Assembly (NCBI RefSeq): GCF_002140715.2
Contig: NZ_NGLE02000001.1
Coordinates: 2,322,001 to 2,386,000, forward strand
Direction: 5' to 3'
Length of the DNA: 64,000 nucleotides
From: Enterococcus sp. 4G2_DIV0659
GTDB lineage: Bacteria > Bacillota > Bacilli > Lactobacillales > Enterococcaceae
The position numbers were made by a program, and so were the translations under genes. Each line of letters starts with the position of its first letter. The first letter of the stretch is position 1. Shown here one piece after another: positions 24,180 through 32,157 of this stretch. Below the pieces are notes generated by a model, which saw only the letters and a list, made by a program, of their open reading frames with translations, had not been told where the DNA came from and did not search any database.

Positions 24180-24523
24180 CAGAAGCAAATTACCAAGAAA
24201 CACTCAGAACCATTCAAACAGAACAAGATTTAGTAAAATCAGAACTGCGTTCAATTGAGGAACAACAAGAAGCAATTTTCTATCTAAATCAAGAAGAACA
24301 ACGGCTGTATTCAGAAATAATTGCCACATCCCCACCAGAAGAACGCACTTTTTTTCAAGATAGAGAACTTGATAGCTTAGAACAAGGGAGAAAAGCCCAG
24401 CACATTTTAGCAGAACAAGAAGCCGCATTAATGAAAACAAAAAAACAATTGCTGGAAGCGGAAGAAGAAACCTATCAAAAGCACCGAAATGCTCTACGGG
24501 AGAAAGAAAAGGAGAAGGAATAA
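24176..24523 (+). CDS. Lap2-like T7SS partner protein (DUF3958-like)
   Basis: A 115-residue, almost fully helical, Glu/Gln/Lys-rich protein, probably two long antiparallel helices. It starts at ATG 24176, coupled to lap1 by a 4-base overlap, and ends directly before the LXG gene (TAAATG). By position and shape it is the second LXG chaperone/targeting partner. DUF3958 proteins bind the LXG stalk together with the Lap1 partner; that is known for streptococcal relatives and inferred here. Confidence 0.75.
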   Translation: MTEANYQETLRTIQTEQDLVKSELRSIEEQQEAIFYLNQEEQRLYSEIIATSPPEERTFFQDRELDSLEQGRKAQHILAEQEAALMKTKKQLLEAEEETYQKHRNALREKEKEKE

Positions 24524-25945
24524 ATGGGGTTGAAATTTTATGTTGGTGAAATACAAGCACAAGCAAATGCCGCTTCACGAATGAACCAAGAAGCCAGCCA
24601 AGCAATTGCTTCGCTGGAAAAAAGCATTGCACAATTCTTACTTGCCCCCTTATCTGGTCAAGCCTATAACTCGGCCAAGCGTTATTTTAGTGTAGTCTAT
24701 ACACCAATCTGTCGTTCTGTTATTATGACAGGAGAGGCGATGGCAAGAGGACACAAGCGATTAATCAGTGAATACCAAAGTTCTGTTTCAAGTACAGATA
24801 CAGATGAAGACCAAATTCAGAGTCAGCTTAACCGCCTTGAACAATTGAAGCAGCAGTTAGAGCACCAGATAGAAGCATCGAAAGACTTACGACCAAGTTT
24901 AGAACGTCGGCATCGTAACGCCTGCGATTGTATCGCTAAAAGAAAAGAACTCTTGGAGAAACTGAGAAACTATAATAGCTCTTCTGCAAACTTCTTTTCA
25001 GAATACCAATCTTGTGAACAAGAATTAGCTCGTGGCATAGCCCAAGTAACTGGCTGTAAAGCTTGGAATGGGGCGACAGGAACATTTGATTTAGGAAAAT
25101 TAGATATGACCTGGGCAACCTCGATAAATGACCGATGGGAAGACCGAGCAAAACAGCTTGAAAACAAACGCTCAGAGGAATTTGCTAAAGGGATGAAGGG
25201 ACGGCAATATTGTCGGGTTCAACTAGCAACAGGAGCCTACGAATGGATGTGGGTAAAAGATCCCACAAAAGTAACGCAAGCCGATTTTCAATTTAATCAA
25301 ACGTACAAAGACTACTTAGCAATCCTGATGAAACCAGAAGAAAACTTCGCTGATGATTATTTTAAAACAATGGCAGAAGAATTACGAACAGGGATCAATC
25401 AAAAGACGGGCAAACCATTAACGGCTTTAGAAAAAGCCCAACGTTGGTCGGCTGTAGCAAGTGCAATCGCCGTATTAGCAGTAGGTGCGTATTATGGTAA
25501 AAATGGATTTGTGGCCAAAGCAGGAGAAACACCGAAGCAGACTGTTTTAAAAGGGAGTAAAGGTGGAAAGAATTATACGCTAGATAAGAATAAGAGTAAG
25601 GGGAATTTAAAGCGTAAGAAAGCCAGTGGACTTGATTTTCTGAAGAATATTAATATTAAAGATTTTGTAGTGAAAAACAAGCATTTACGTAATTCTACAG
25701 CAAAACGTGCAAGAAAGTTTGATGTAGATACGCCAGAAGAAGCTAATTTAATAGTTCAAGATGCATTAAAAAATGGTAAAGTCAAAAAAATTGACGATAA
25801 TGGTATAGGAAGTCAAGGACAAAAATCTCATTCTGCAATAATAGATACGGGAAAAGTTGTCGGAACAAAAGGTGAGACTCATATTAAAATTGTATATGAC
25901 GAATTAAATAATGTGTGGACTGTATACCCAGTTCCTGCACCATAA
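24524..25945 (+). CDS. LXG-domain polymorphic toxin with BECR/Ntox35-like C-terminal domain
   Basis: A 473-residue T7SS effector. Residues 1-215 form the helical LXG domain (MGLKFYVGEIQ start; conserved SGQAYNSAKRYF). A linker domain of 215-330 and a short hydrophobic helix (AVASAIAVLAVGAYYG) follow. The variable toxin occupies about 372-473 after the KKASGLD junction at 365-371. The toxin has NKHLRNSTAKRARKF, EEANLIVQDAL and HIKIVYDELNNVWTVYPV, resembling the Ntox35/BECR group of predicted nucleases; that call is tentative. It would be exported to kill competing bacteria on contact. No T7SS core gene lies in the window. The next gene is the probable immunity protein. Confidence 0.85.
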   Translation: MGLKFYVGEIQAQANAASRMNQEASQAIASLEKSIAQFLLAPLSGQAYNSAKRYFSVVYTPICRSVIMTGEAMARGHKRLISEYQSSVSSTDTDEDQIQSQLNRLEQLKQQLEHQIEASKDLRPSLERRHRNACDCIAKRKELLEKLRNYNSSSANFFSEYQSCEQELARGIAQVTGCKAWNGATGTFDLGKLDMTWATSINDRWEDRAKQLENKRSEEFAKGMKGRQYCRVQLATGAYEWMWVKDPTKVTQADFQFNQTYKDYLAILMKPEENFADDYFKTMAEELRTGINQKTGKPLTALEKAQRWSAVASAIAVLAVGAYYGKNGFVAKAGETPKQTVLKGSKGGKNYTLDKNKSKGNLKRKKASGLDFLKNINIKDFVVKNKHLRNSTAKRARKFDVDTPEEANLIVQDALKNGKVKKIDDNGIGSQGQKSHSAIIDTGKVVGTKGETHIKIVYDELNNVWTVYPVPAP

Positions 25946-25962
25946 AGAAGGCGGAAATTAAA

Positions 25963-26337
25963 ATGAATAATATAGACAGTATCATGTCTAAATACAACAT
26001 ACAACAAGTGGTTAAAATTAAAGATTTTCTATTATCTGAAATAGATTCAGACAATATAGAAGAAACAATTGATTTTGTAAAAAGTAGTAATCAAGAAAAA
26101 AAGAGTAAGTTCCAAGATATTATGTATGATGGTGAAAGGTATTCAGGTTTATTTATAGAAGGAAATCAATATTTGATTTCTAGCTCCAATCATGAAGTTA
26201 TGATAATTGACTCAATTAGTGAAGAACACGGAGTGGACAAGGACTCTACTCGAATAGAATTTTCACTTGAAGATTTTATTTTTTTACTGAAGAATAAAAA
26301 AGATGCACTGGAATACGAAGAGAGAGAAATGGAGTAA
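25963..26337 (+). CDS. Probable immunity protein of the intact LXG toxin
   Basis: A 124-residue acidic cytosolic protein without a known family, starting 17 bases after the toxin stop behind AGAAGGCGG. The acidic charge, small size and position directly after a toxin gene are typical of immunity proteins against nuclease toxins. The middle (RYSGLFIEGNQYLISSSN, VMIIDSI) is beta-rich. The pairing with the toxin is inferred from position only. Confidence 0.65.
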   Translation: MNNIDSIMSKYNIQQVVKIKDFLLSEIDSDNIEETIDFVKSSNQEKKSKFQDIMYDGERYSGLFIEGNQYLISSSNHEVMIIDSISEEHGVDKDSTRIEFSLEDFIFLLKNKKDALEYEEREME

Positions 26338-26349
26338 TTAAGGAAAGAT

Positions 26350-26379
26350 GGTAAAATGTTGTTGTAGCAATGTTTTACC
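26350..26379 (+). terminator. Hairpin after the first immunity gene
   Basis: GGTAAAA (26350-26356) pairs with TTTTACC (26373-26379) around an inner TTG/CAA-like pairing. There is no strong T-run, so it may be a weak terminator or cassette boundary structure. Confidence 0.45.
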
Positions 26380-26407
26380 TACATAAAAAAGATAGGTTCT
26401 CCGCCCA

Positions 26408-26788
26408 AAGAAAGCCAGTGGACTTGATGTAGCAGAAGAAACAGTTACTTATCGTAGGGCTCAAGGTGGACAAGGGACTAAATCTAGTCAAGATAGAATT
26501 GTTGTAGATGTAGATGGAAATATTTTTATCAACAAAAAAGACAGAGATTTAAATATAAGTATTGATAGTGGAGAACATGCGAAACATTTTATTGAAAACA
26601 ATAGACCAGGTGCAGACTTGATAGAGATTGAGGTGCCAAAGTGGTTTGATGACTTTGTACAAGAAAATATGATTCCTCAAGCTGGTTCAAAAACTAATCC
26701 AGCAAATCAAGGAGGAACTGCACCAAAACTAACTGACCCAACTACTCCAGGAGTAAGCGTTGAGTTTCCTCCACTGTGGTCTGAATGA
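26408..26788 (+). pseudogene. Orphan toxin tail 1, promoterless, interrupted by a stop codon
   Basis: The frame starts abruptly with KKASGLD, encoded by 21 bases identical to the junction in the intact LXG gene (25616-25636 versus 26408-26428). It then diverges completely to a different toxin domain. No ATG or ribosome site precedes it and an in-frame TAG lies at 26393. The domain contains HAKHFIENNRPGADLIEIEVP, WFDDFV and NPANQGGTAPKLTDP. The TGA at 26786 follows PPLWSE, and the frame continues with IEEHAISVKVIK, so TGG-to-TGA (Trp) is likely. The toxin family is not recognised. It is a displaced C-terminal cassette that could be swapped onto an LXG gene by recombination at the shared junction. 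Confidence 0.75.
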
Positions 26789-26835
26789 ATTGAAGAACAT
26801 GCTATTAGTGTTAAAGTAATAAAAGGTGGGAAATA

Positions 26836-27322
26836 ATGAATTTGATGCCAGACTATACGGAAAATATAATTGTAGCAGTTGTTTTAGAAGGAAATTTGTT
26901 ATGGTATGTTTCTGATAAAGAAATTTGGTTCTTAGATTATCAGAAACGTATTGAAGCATTTAAAAATAAAGGATATAGTATTAATACTGACTATATTGAT
27001 GAAAGTAGAAAAAATAACTTGGTTTTAGATACTTCTAATGCTTTGGCTGTTCTTAACTTAATAAAAGAAAATATAGCAACTGTTGAAGAATTAAGAGAAC
27101 CTTTATTGTAATGTAGATGATAGCTGGAAATATGATTATAGACCTAGTTTGTATGTAGATTTTGACAAAAAAATGTTGTATTCAAATTACTCGGAACCAT
27201 CTTCATATGAAGACTATGCTCCTGAATTTTGGGATTCTAAATATAAGGATTTTGAAAATGAATTCCCGAGTTCGAAAAAATATTGGCTTAGTCATGCTGG
27301 TGACAATTTATTTAATGATTAG
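26836..27322 (+). pseudogene. Immunity gene of orphan cassette 1, frameshifted
   Basis: An ATG with AAGGTGGG upstream opens a frame of 91 codons (to 27111). Around 27100 the reading continues one frame over: DDSWKYDYRPSLYVDFDKK through to KKYWLSHAGDNLFND and a TAG at 27320-27322, giving about 160 residues in all. The second part is clearly protein-like and ends in a plausible position. The gene therefore carries a single-base frameshift. The full-length product is a typical SMI1/immunity-size protein. Sequencing error is an alternative cause. Its toxin partner just upstream is also broken. Confidence 0.65.
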
Positions 27323-27342
27323 TTAGGAAGGAATGTTTTAAA

Positions 27343-27555
27343 ATGAAAAAAACTATTTCAATAATGACAGAAGAATTTGAAAATGAGCAAACCGGAGAAA
27401 AAGTTGAAGGTGTTACAATTATGATAGATGGTATGCTAAAAGAGTTTGTCAACATCGTTAAGTCTAAAGATTCTAAGTATCAAACGACTGTTGATGTTAT
27501 ACAAGATGCTCTAATGAAAGGTTTAGAAGATATTAAGAAAGATTTTAGTAAATAA
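27343..27555 (+). CDS. Small acidic protein in orphan cassette 1
   Basis: A 70-residue soluble protein with a strong TAGGAAGG site. It has a beta-rich N-terminus (TISIMTEEF) and a helical C-terminus ending KKDFSK. No family is recognised. It lies between the frameshifted immunity gene and the cassette-end repeat, so it travels with that cassette and could be a second immunity or antidote factor. Confidence 0.6.
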   Translation: MKKTISIMTEEFENEQTGEKVEGVTIMIDGMLKEFVNIVKSKDSKYQTTVDVIQDALMKGLEDIKKDFSK

Positions 27556-27611
27556 AGATTATTCATAGAAAAAAGGCACTTTATCACGAGACTGGTAATC
27601 AAGTGATAAAG

Positions 27612-27688
27612 CCTTGAATAGTAAGGATGCACTCACTAATCAAGTTGCCAATAGCTAACAAAAAGCTAACTGTATTTATTGTACAAAA
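27612..27688 (+). repeat. Cassette-end repeat, copy 1
   Basis: A 77-base sequence starting CCTTGAATAGTAAGG, repeated at 28639-28715 with about four in five bases identical. It holds two small inverted repeats: CTTGAxTAGT/ACTAxTCAAG, and AGCTAAC-AAAA-AGCTAACT. A longer hairpin precedes it at 27573-27615 (AAGGCACTTTATCAC/GTGATAAAGCCTT). It marks the end of orphan cassette 1. Confidence 0.75.
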
Positions 27689-27698
27689 ATTCAATATC

Positions 27699-27736
27699 GA
27701 AAAAGGAACGATTTAACTCTATCGTTTCTTTTTCTG
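27699..27736 (+). terminator. Terminator after cassette 1
   Basis: A 14-bp stem with one G-U pair (27699-27712 with 27721-27734, arm GAAAAAGGAACGAT) ending in T-rich sequence. Confidence 0.7.
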
Positions 27737-27746
27737 TACTTATTGG

Positions 27747-28130
27747 GAGTCAGTCTTCAGCACCGAGAAAGCTCGTGAGGCTGGAACAGAGATTGGAAAA
27801 CATTCTGTAGAAACTTTAAATAGAGACCAAACTAGAATATTAGTTGAAAATCTTTTAGACAACGGAGCAATAAGCTTGAAAGATTTACAAAATATGATTC
27901 CAGAAGGTACTCCAAACACTTTTAAGACTACAGAAACAATGAAAAATGGTGCGAAACATGAATTCCAATTATCTGACAGTCCGAAAGCTATTGTTAGATG
28001 GCATGAACCTGACCCAATTGCAGCAGCCAAATTTCCAGATTCGGCATCAGGTTCAAGATGGACTGCTCAAATTAAGATAGGAAATAAACAAGTGACTATT
28101 GACGGATTATGGACAAAAAAGCAAAACTAA
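27747..28130 (+). pseudogene. Orphan toxin tail 2 (Ntox30-like), no start codon
   Basis: An open frame without ATG or ribosome site runs to TAA at 28128-28130. It begins ESVFSTEKAREAGTEIGK, reading like the middle of a larger toxin. The end has IVRWHEPDP, PDSASGSRWTAQI and VTIDGLWTKK, which fits the polymorphic toxin type 30 pattern (WHxPDP ... SGW ... DGxW) as I remember it; the assignment is tentative. The domain itself is uninterrupted, so the cassette could still be functional if joined to an LXG gene. An internal TTG at 27876 is unlikely to be a true start. The matched immunity gene follows. Confidence 0.68.
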
Positions 28131-28165
28131 TGAAGTTCATGTTCCAATTCAAGGGAGGTAATAGA

Positions 28166-28615
28166 ATGGAAAAAGTTATGAAAAAAGAAGATTATTCTGA
28201 ACTACCATGGCAGTCTGCAGATAAATTATATTTATTATTTGAGCAAGCTATTGCGGACTTTAAAAACAAAAAATTAACTAAGAAAGAATTTTTTGATATT
28301 TTAGACGAATTGATGATGAGACAAGGAGATACTTACGAAAATTTAAAAGAACCTCTAAGAAGTGAACTAGATAATGTTTTATGCAGTTTATGGAATACAG
28401 AAAATTATGATGATGTAGATATAATTACATCATTACTAATAAATTTAGGGTTAAAAAAGACTTACAATAAAATGAAAGAATCTATTAAAGATACTACAAA
28501 TATATCTTCAGAAATACTTGAAGAAATAAGGGATGCTATTGAAGATGTTGGGGATAATATAGAAGATCCCTATCATGACTACATGAAAAAAACAACAGAG
28601 CAAGATCCAGAATAA
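28166..28615 (+). CDS. Probable immunity protein of orphan cassette 2
   Basis: A 149-residue acidic, mostly helical protein starting at ATG 28166 behind AAGGGAGG. It has no membrane segment. The frame is open further upstream, but the ribosome site decides this start. Its position 35 bases after the orphan toxin tail and its acidic nature support an immunity role. It could protect against type VII toxins of neighbours even though the local toxin is headless. Family not recognised. Confidence 0.68.
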   Translation: MEKVMKKEDYSELPWQSADKLYLLFEQAIADFKNKKLTKKEFFDILDELMMRQGDTYENLKEPLRSELDNVLCSLWNTENYDDVDIITSLLINLGLKKTYNKMKESIKDTTNISSEILEEIRDAIEDVGDNIEDPYHDYMKKTTEQDPE

Positions 28616-28638
28616 TCAATAAAATGACAAATCCTAAT

Positions 28639-28715
28639 CCTTGACTAGTAAGGTCTAAACTCACTATTCAAGTTGCTACTAGCTATCAAAAATCTAACTG
28701 TATATATTATACAAA
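28639..28715 (+). repeat. Cassette-end repeat, copy 2
   Basis: Second copy of the 77-base element at 27612-27688, starting CCTTGACTAGTAAGG. It lies 23 bases after the immunity gene of cassette 2. The same two inverted repeats are present with compensating differences in part of the stems. Confidence 0.75.
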
Positions 28716-28786
28716 GCATCAACGGACTTTTCTAGTCTTTTAAAATGTGCAATAAATTCAGGTGATAATATAAAGTTACTGTGTAA

Positions 28787-28825
28787 GGTATTAGTGCGTA
28801 AGGAATCACTAATACCGTTTTTTTC
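28787..28825 (+). terminator. Terminator closing the toxin locus
   Basis: Perfect 10-bp inverted repeat (28787-28796 with 28807-28816, GGTATTAGTG/CACTAATACC) followed by GTTTTTTT. The remaining 220 bases up to the next gene hold only AT-rich promoter-like sequence (TATAAT boxes near 28903 and 29008). Confidence 0.9.
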
Positions 28826-29048
28826 GACCATTTTGCCGAACTTTTGTAAATCAACCAACTTTCAATACAAACATACTTTCGTTCTCCTCTTTTTTTCACT
28901 ATAATAAAAGAGAAAACAAATGCAGGGATTTAGGCTAAACCATTTACGTAAGTGAGATAAATTGTTATGCTTAGGAAAGAACACAAATGACATTATTCGT
29001 TATTTTTATAATAGAGAAAAAAGTCTGTTTAAATAGGAGGAGATCAAC

Positions 29049-30059
29049 ATGACCGATGAAAATATTTGGAAAGCGCTAGATGATGATGTTTTGAAAGATA
29101 GTATTCGAAAACGACCAAGTATGTACATTGGGGCGATTGGTCCAACTGGATTGGAAAGCATGGTCTTGCAAGTACTTGATCACTTGTTACAGTTAGCCGT
29201 TGACATAAAACAGACCGAACTTTCAATTGAACTTTCAGAGAAACAATTTATTTTTTCTTTCTTTAGTAAAAAAGGATTGTATTTAGATAAACAACAAGAA
29301 GATCAGTACACTCCACCGTATCTTTTTTTGTCAGTAGTGAATGCATTATCAGAACAGTTAGGTTTTGGTGTGGAGAAACAAGGCAAACGAATTATTCAAA
29401 TTTATCAAGACGGGCAATTGAATAAAAAAGCTTTTATTCCCTCAGAAGATGAAGGGCAGCGTATCGAGTTAGCATTTACACCTGACCAGACTTTATTTGG
29501 TCAACAGCCATTATCTTATTTTATTTTATTTAATCGTTGTCAGGAACTAGCGATGTTAAACAGCGGATTGACTATTTCGTTGACAGATGGAAACAAGCAG
29601 AAAAATTATTTTCATTATGAGCAAGGGCTTGTGGAATATATTCTACAAAAAGATGATAGTATTACTCGCATTGGTCAACCATTAGTAATCAATACGATCA
29701 GTGAGGGCGTGACTATTCAAGCGGTAATTTCTAAAAATGGTTCTACTAGTATCAAAGATAGCTTTGTGAACGGGCACTTGCCGGCAGATGGCGGAACACA
29801 TTTAGATGGCTTTGTACAAGGGACAGTAGACGCCATTAATCAATTTTTAGAAGAGACCAATCGCTTAAAGTATTTAACCACAGAGAATTTTTCTGAGCGT
29901 TTTGATATTGTGCTTTCTATCAAAGTCAAACGCCCTAGGTATACAGGCGCTATTAAAAAGAAAATTAGAAATCCAGAGCTGTATAAAATTGTGAAAAAAG
30001 CCGTTTTTGATGATGTTTCAATCTTTTTGAAACGCCATCCGTCTTGGTATTCAAATTAA
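29049..30059 (+). CDS. GyrB/ParE N-terminal-like protein without ATPase residues or TOPRIM
   Basis: A 336-residue protein. KRPSMYIG (residues 21-28) is the canonical GyrB/ParE N-terminal motif. The C-terminal half matches the transducer domain (DGGTHLDGF near 247, then SIKVKRPRYTGAIKKKIRN). The nucleotide site is lost: the general-base Glu is Gln41 and the Mg-binding Asn is His45 (VLQVLDH instead of WEIVDN), and no DDGRGIP or GGLHGVG box is present. The TOPRIM and DNA-gate domains are absent. It cannot be a topoisomerase subunit and probably does not hydrolyse ATP. It may bind gyrase or topoisomerase IV as a decoy or regulator; function unknown. GGAGGAG precedes the ATG. Confidence 0.78.
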   Translation: MTDENIWKALDDDVLKDSIRKRPSMYIGAIGPTGLESMVLQVLDHLLQLAVDIKQTELSIELSEKQFIFSFFSKKGLYLDKQQEDQYTPPYLFLSVVNALSEQLGFGVEKQGKRIIQIYQDGQLNKKAFIPSEDEGQRIELAFTPDQTLFGQQPLSYFILFNRCQELAMLNSGLTISLTDGNKQKNYFHYEQGLVEYILQKDDSITRIGQPLVINTISEGVTIQAVISKNGSTSIKDSFVNGHLPADGGTHLDGFVQGTVDAINQFLEETNRLKYLTTENFSERFDIVLSIKVKRPRYTGAIKKKIRNPELYKIVKKAVFDDVSIFLKRHPSWYSN

Positions 30060-30085
30060 CTTTAGAGAGTTGAAAGGGACTGATT

Positions 30086-30532
30086 ATGACTATTTTTATC
30101 GATGGTGATGGCTCACCAGTAAAAGAGACAACGATTGATGTTGCCTTATCGTATTCCCTTGAGGTTGTGATCGTTACTAGCATTGACCATTATTCTTTAA
30201 AAGAATATCCAAACAACGTTTCTTTTGTATATGTTGATAAAGGAGCAGATGCTGCGGATTATAAAATCGTTCAACTAATCAAAACGGGGGATTTTTTAAT
30301 AACGCAAGATTACGGCTTAGCTTCGTTGGTGTTGCCAAAAGGGGTTCGTGTGTTGCATCAACTTGGGTATGAGTACACAAGTGAAACGATTGATGGTTTG
30401 TTGGAACAACGTTATTTTAGTGCAAAAGTACGAAAAAGCGGTGGACACACAAAAGGACCGAAACCCTTTACTGAAGCTGATCGAGAAAAATTTAGGGAAA
30501 AACTTATTTCGCTAATTGAAGAAAGTATGTAA
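30086..30532 (+). CDS. YaiI/YqxD family protein (UPF0178, DUF188)
   Basis: A 148-residue protein of the DUF188 group, which has a PIN-like nuclease fold. The N-terminal acidic motif, usually DADACPV, is DGDGSPV here at residues 6-12. ADYKIVQLIKTGDFLITQDYGLA (with the second acidic pair) and RKSGGHTKGPKPFT are conserved. Biochemical function is not known. It starts 26 bases after the GyrB-like gene and is probably co-transcribed. A hairpin (about 30571-30603) ends the unit. Confidence 0.88.
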   Translation: MTIFIDGDGSPVKETTIDVALSYSLEVVIVTSIDHYSLKEYPNNVSFVYVDKGADAADYKIVQLIKTGDFLITQDYGLASLVLPKGVRVLHQLGYEYTSETIDGLLEQRYFSAKVRKSGGHTKGPKPFTEADREKFREKLISLIEESM

Positions 30533-30783
30533 TACAATTTTTGGAGATAGAATACAAAAGTAAAAAAAACGGATTAAGACTCTTTTGTAGTTTTAAACCG
30601 TTTATTTTTATTGAGATTTAGCGGTTAAAAAATTAGATTCTGCTTTGATAGAACAGTGATACAAAACTTTTTCCTTAAATTGGCGATTTGTTTCTATTCG
30701 GACTAACGCTTTTATGCTAAAATATGGAAGAGCTATTTTGAATTTCTTTGTTGAACATAACAAGAATACCGCTGTACGATTTA

Positions 30784-30955
30784 GTTTCATGGGCTAATTT
30801 CGATTGAGAAATATAAATGAGCTCATTCTACTTTAAAAATTAGTTGGCTTTATAGACTAGCTACTCAGAAAAAAGTTCAATTTGATTGCAGTAAAATACT
30901 TGCGTCCATATTTTCTTTGATTCTGTATCTGCTAGGCAAATCTATTTAGCTTTAA
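30784..30955 (+). repeat. Possible degenerate copy of the hairpin repeat family upstream of ddl
   Basis: TTTCATGGGC (30785 on) and, further on, a stretch from AGCTACTCAGAAAAAAG (30859) to CTATTTAGCTTT (about 30952) follow the order of blocks in the 14209 repeats: AGCT, CAGAAAAAAG, ATTTTCTTTGATTC, TAGCTTT. Identity is weak, so this is a suggestion only. The rest of the 440-base gap between 30533 and 30974 holds a hairpin after the YaiI gene and no ORF I would defend. Confidence 0.35.
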
Positions 30956-30974
30956 AAATTAGGAGGAAAAGCAT

Positions 30975-32051
30975 TTGAAGATTACTTTGCTATATGGTGG
31001 GAGAAGTGAAGAACACGATGTTTCGATATTATCTGCCTATTCTGTTTTAAATGCGATTTATTATAACTACTATCAAGTGCAGTTAGTCTTTATTAGTAAA
31101 GATGGACAATGGGTTAAAGGACCACTATTGTCGGAAAAACCTGAAAGTAAGGATATCCTTAACTTAACGTGGTCTGATGATGGTGAAATAGATAAATGGG
31201 GCGAATTTACCGGGAAAGTGATTCAGCCATGTGATATTCAAGAAGAAGATACGATTGTTTTTCCTGTCTTGCATGGACCAAATGGTGAAGATGGAACAAT
31301 CCAAGGCTTTTTAGAAACGATCGGTATGCCCTATGTTGGAGCAGGGGTATTAGCTAGTGCGAATGCAATGGATAAAATCATGACCAAATATCTGCTTCAA
31401 ACTGCAGGTATTCCTCAAGTACCTTACGTTCCTGTCTTGAAAAGCAATTGGAAAGAAAACCCTAAAAAAGTTTTTGAACAGTGTGAAGGCTCGTTGATTT
31501 ATCCAGTCTTTGTCAAACCAGCTAACATGGGTTCAAGTGTTGGGATCAGCAAAGCGGAAAATCGTGAAGAATTACAAAATGCTTTGGAAGAAGCCTATCG
31601 TTATGATTCTAGAGCAATCGTTGAACAAGGAATTGAAGCTCGTGAGATCGAAGTGGCGATTTTAGGCAATGAAGATGTCCGTACAACTCAACCTGGTGAA
31701 ATCGTCAAAGATGTAGATTTTTATGACTACAACTCAAAATATATTGATAACCAAATTACCATGCAAATTCCAGCAGAAGTACCTGATGAAGTCCACCAAA
31801 AGGCCCAAGAATATGCTAAAAAAGCCTATACGATACTAGACGGTAGCGGATTGAGCCGATGTGATTTCTTTTTAACCAGTAAGAATGAACTCTTTTTAAA
31901 TGAGTTAAACACGATGCCTGGTTTTACTCAATTCAGTATGTATCCGCTCTTGTGGGAAAATATGGGGTTAAAATATAGTGATTTAATTGAAGAATTGATC
32001 CAATTAGCATTAAATCGTTTCAAACAAAGACAAAGTTTTTTTGATAGATAA
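30975..32051 (+). CDS. ddl: D-alanine-D-alanine ligase
   Basis: A 358-residue ATP-grasp enzyme joining two D-alanines for peptidoglycan synthesis. It starts at TTG behind TAGGAGG. LLYGGRSEEHDVS at the N-terminus, HGPNGEDGTIQG (near 98) and VKPANMGSSVGISK (near 180) are the standard blocks, and FLNELNTMPGFT (near 312) supplies Mg ligands. The omega loop VDFYDYNSKY has the Tyr/Lys arrangement of D-Ala:D-Ala ligases, not the His-type loop of Van D-lactate ligases, so the intrinsic wall is the vancomycin-sensitive form. murF follows. Confidence 0.95.
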   Translation: MKITLLYGGRSEEHDVSILSAYSVLNAIYYNYYQVQLVFISKDGQWVKGPLLSEKPESKDILNLTWSDDGEIDKWGEFTGKVIQPCDIQEEDTIVFPVLHGPNGEDGTIQGFLETIGMPYVGAGVLASANAMDKIMTKYLLQTAGIPQVPYVPVLKSNWKENPKKVFEQCEGSLIYPVFVKPANMGSSVGISKAENREELQNALEEAYRYDSRAIVEQGIEAREIEVAILGNEDVRTTQPGEIVKDVDFYDYNSKYIDNQITMQIPAEVPDEVHQKAQEYAKKAYTILDGSGLSRCDFFLTSKNELFLNELNTMPGFTQFSMYPLLWENMGLKYSDLIEELIQLALNRFKQRQSFFDR

Positions 32052-32056
32052 AAAAA

Positions 32057-32098
32057 GGGAGGAGACAAAATGATATCCGTTTTGTCTCAGCCCTTTTA
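32057..32098 (+). terminator. Hairpin between ddl and murF
   Basis: GAGACAAAA (32062-32070) pairs with TTTTGTCTC (32080-32088). A partial outer GGG/CCC pair and TTTT follow. It is a likely partial terminator that could tune murF relative to ddl. Confidence 0.6.
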
Positions 32099-32157
32099 TG
32101 ATGTTGGATGCGCTAGAAAAACAAGAATTGATACTACGGTTAAGAAGGAGAAAATCG

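Noticed and set aside
23877..28825. Toxin locus considered as part of a prophage or integrated element
   Set aside because: No integrase, attachment repeats, phage structural genes or transposase; gene content is confined to LXG toxin cassettes.
30975..32051. Possible vancomycin-resistance-type ligase
   Set aside because: The omega loop has the Tyr/Lys pattern of D-Ala:D-Ala ligases, and no vanH/vanX genes are near.
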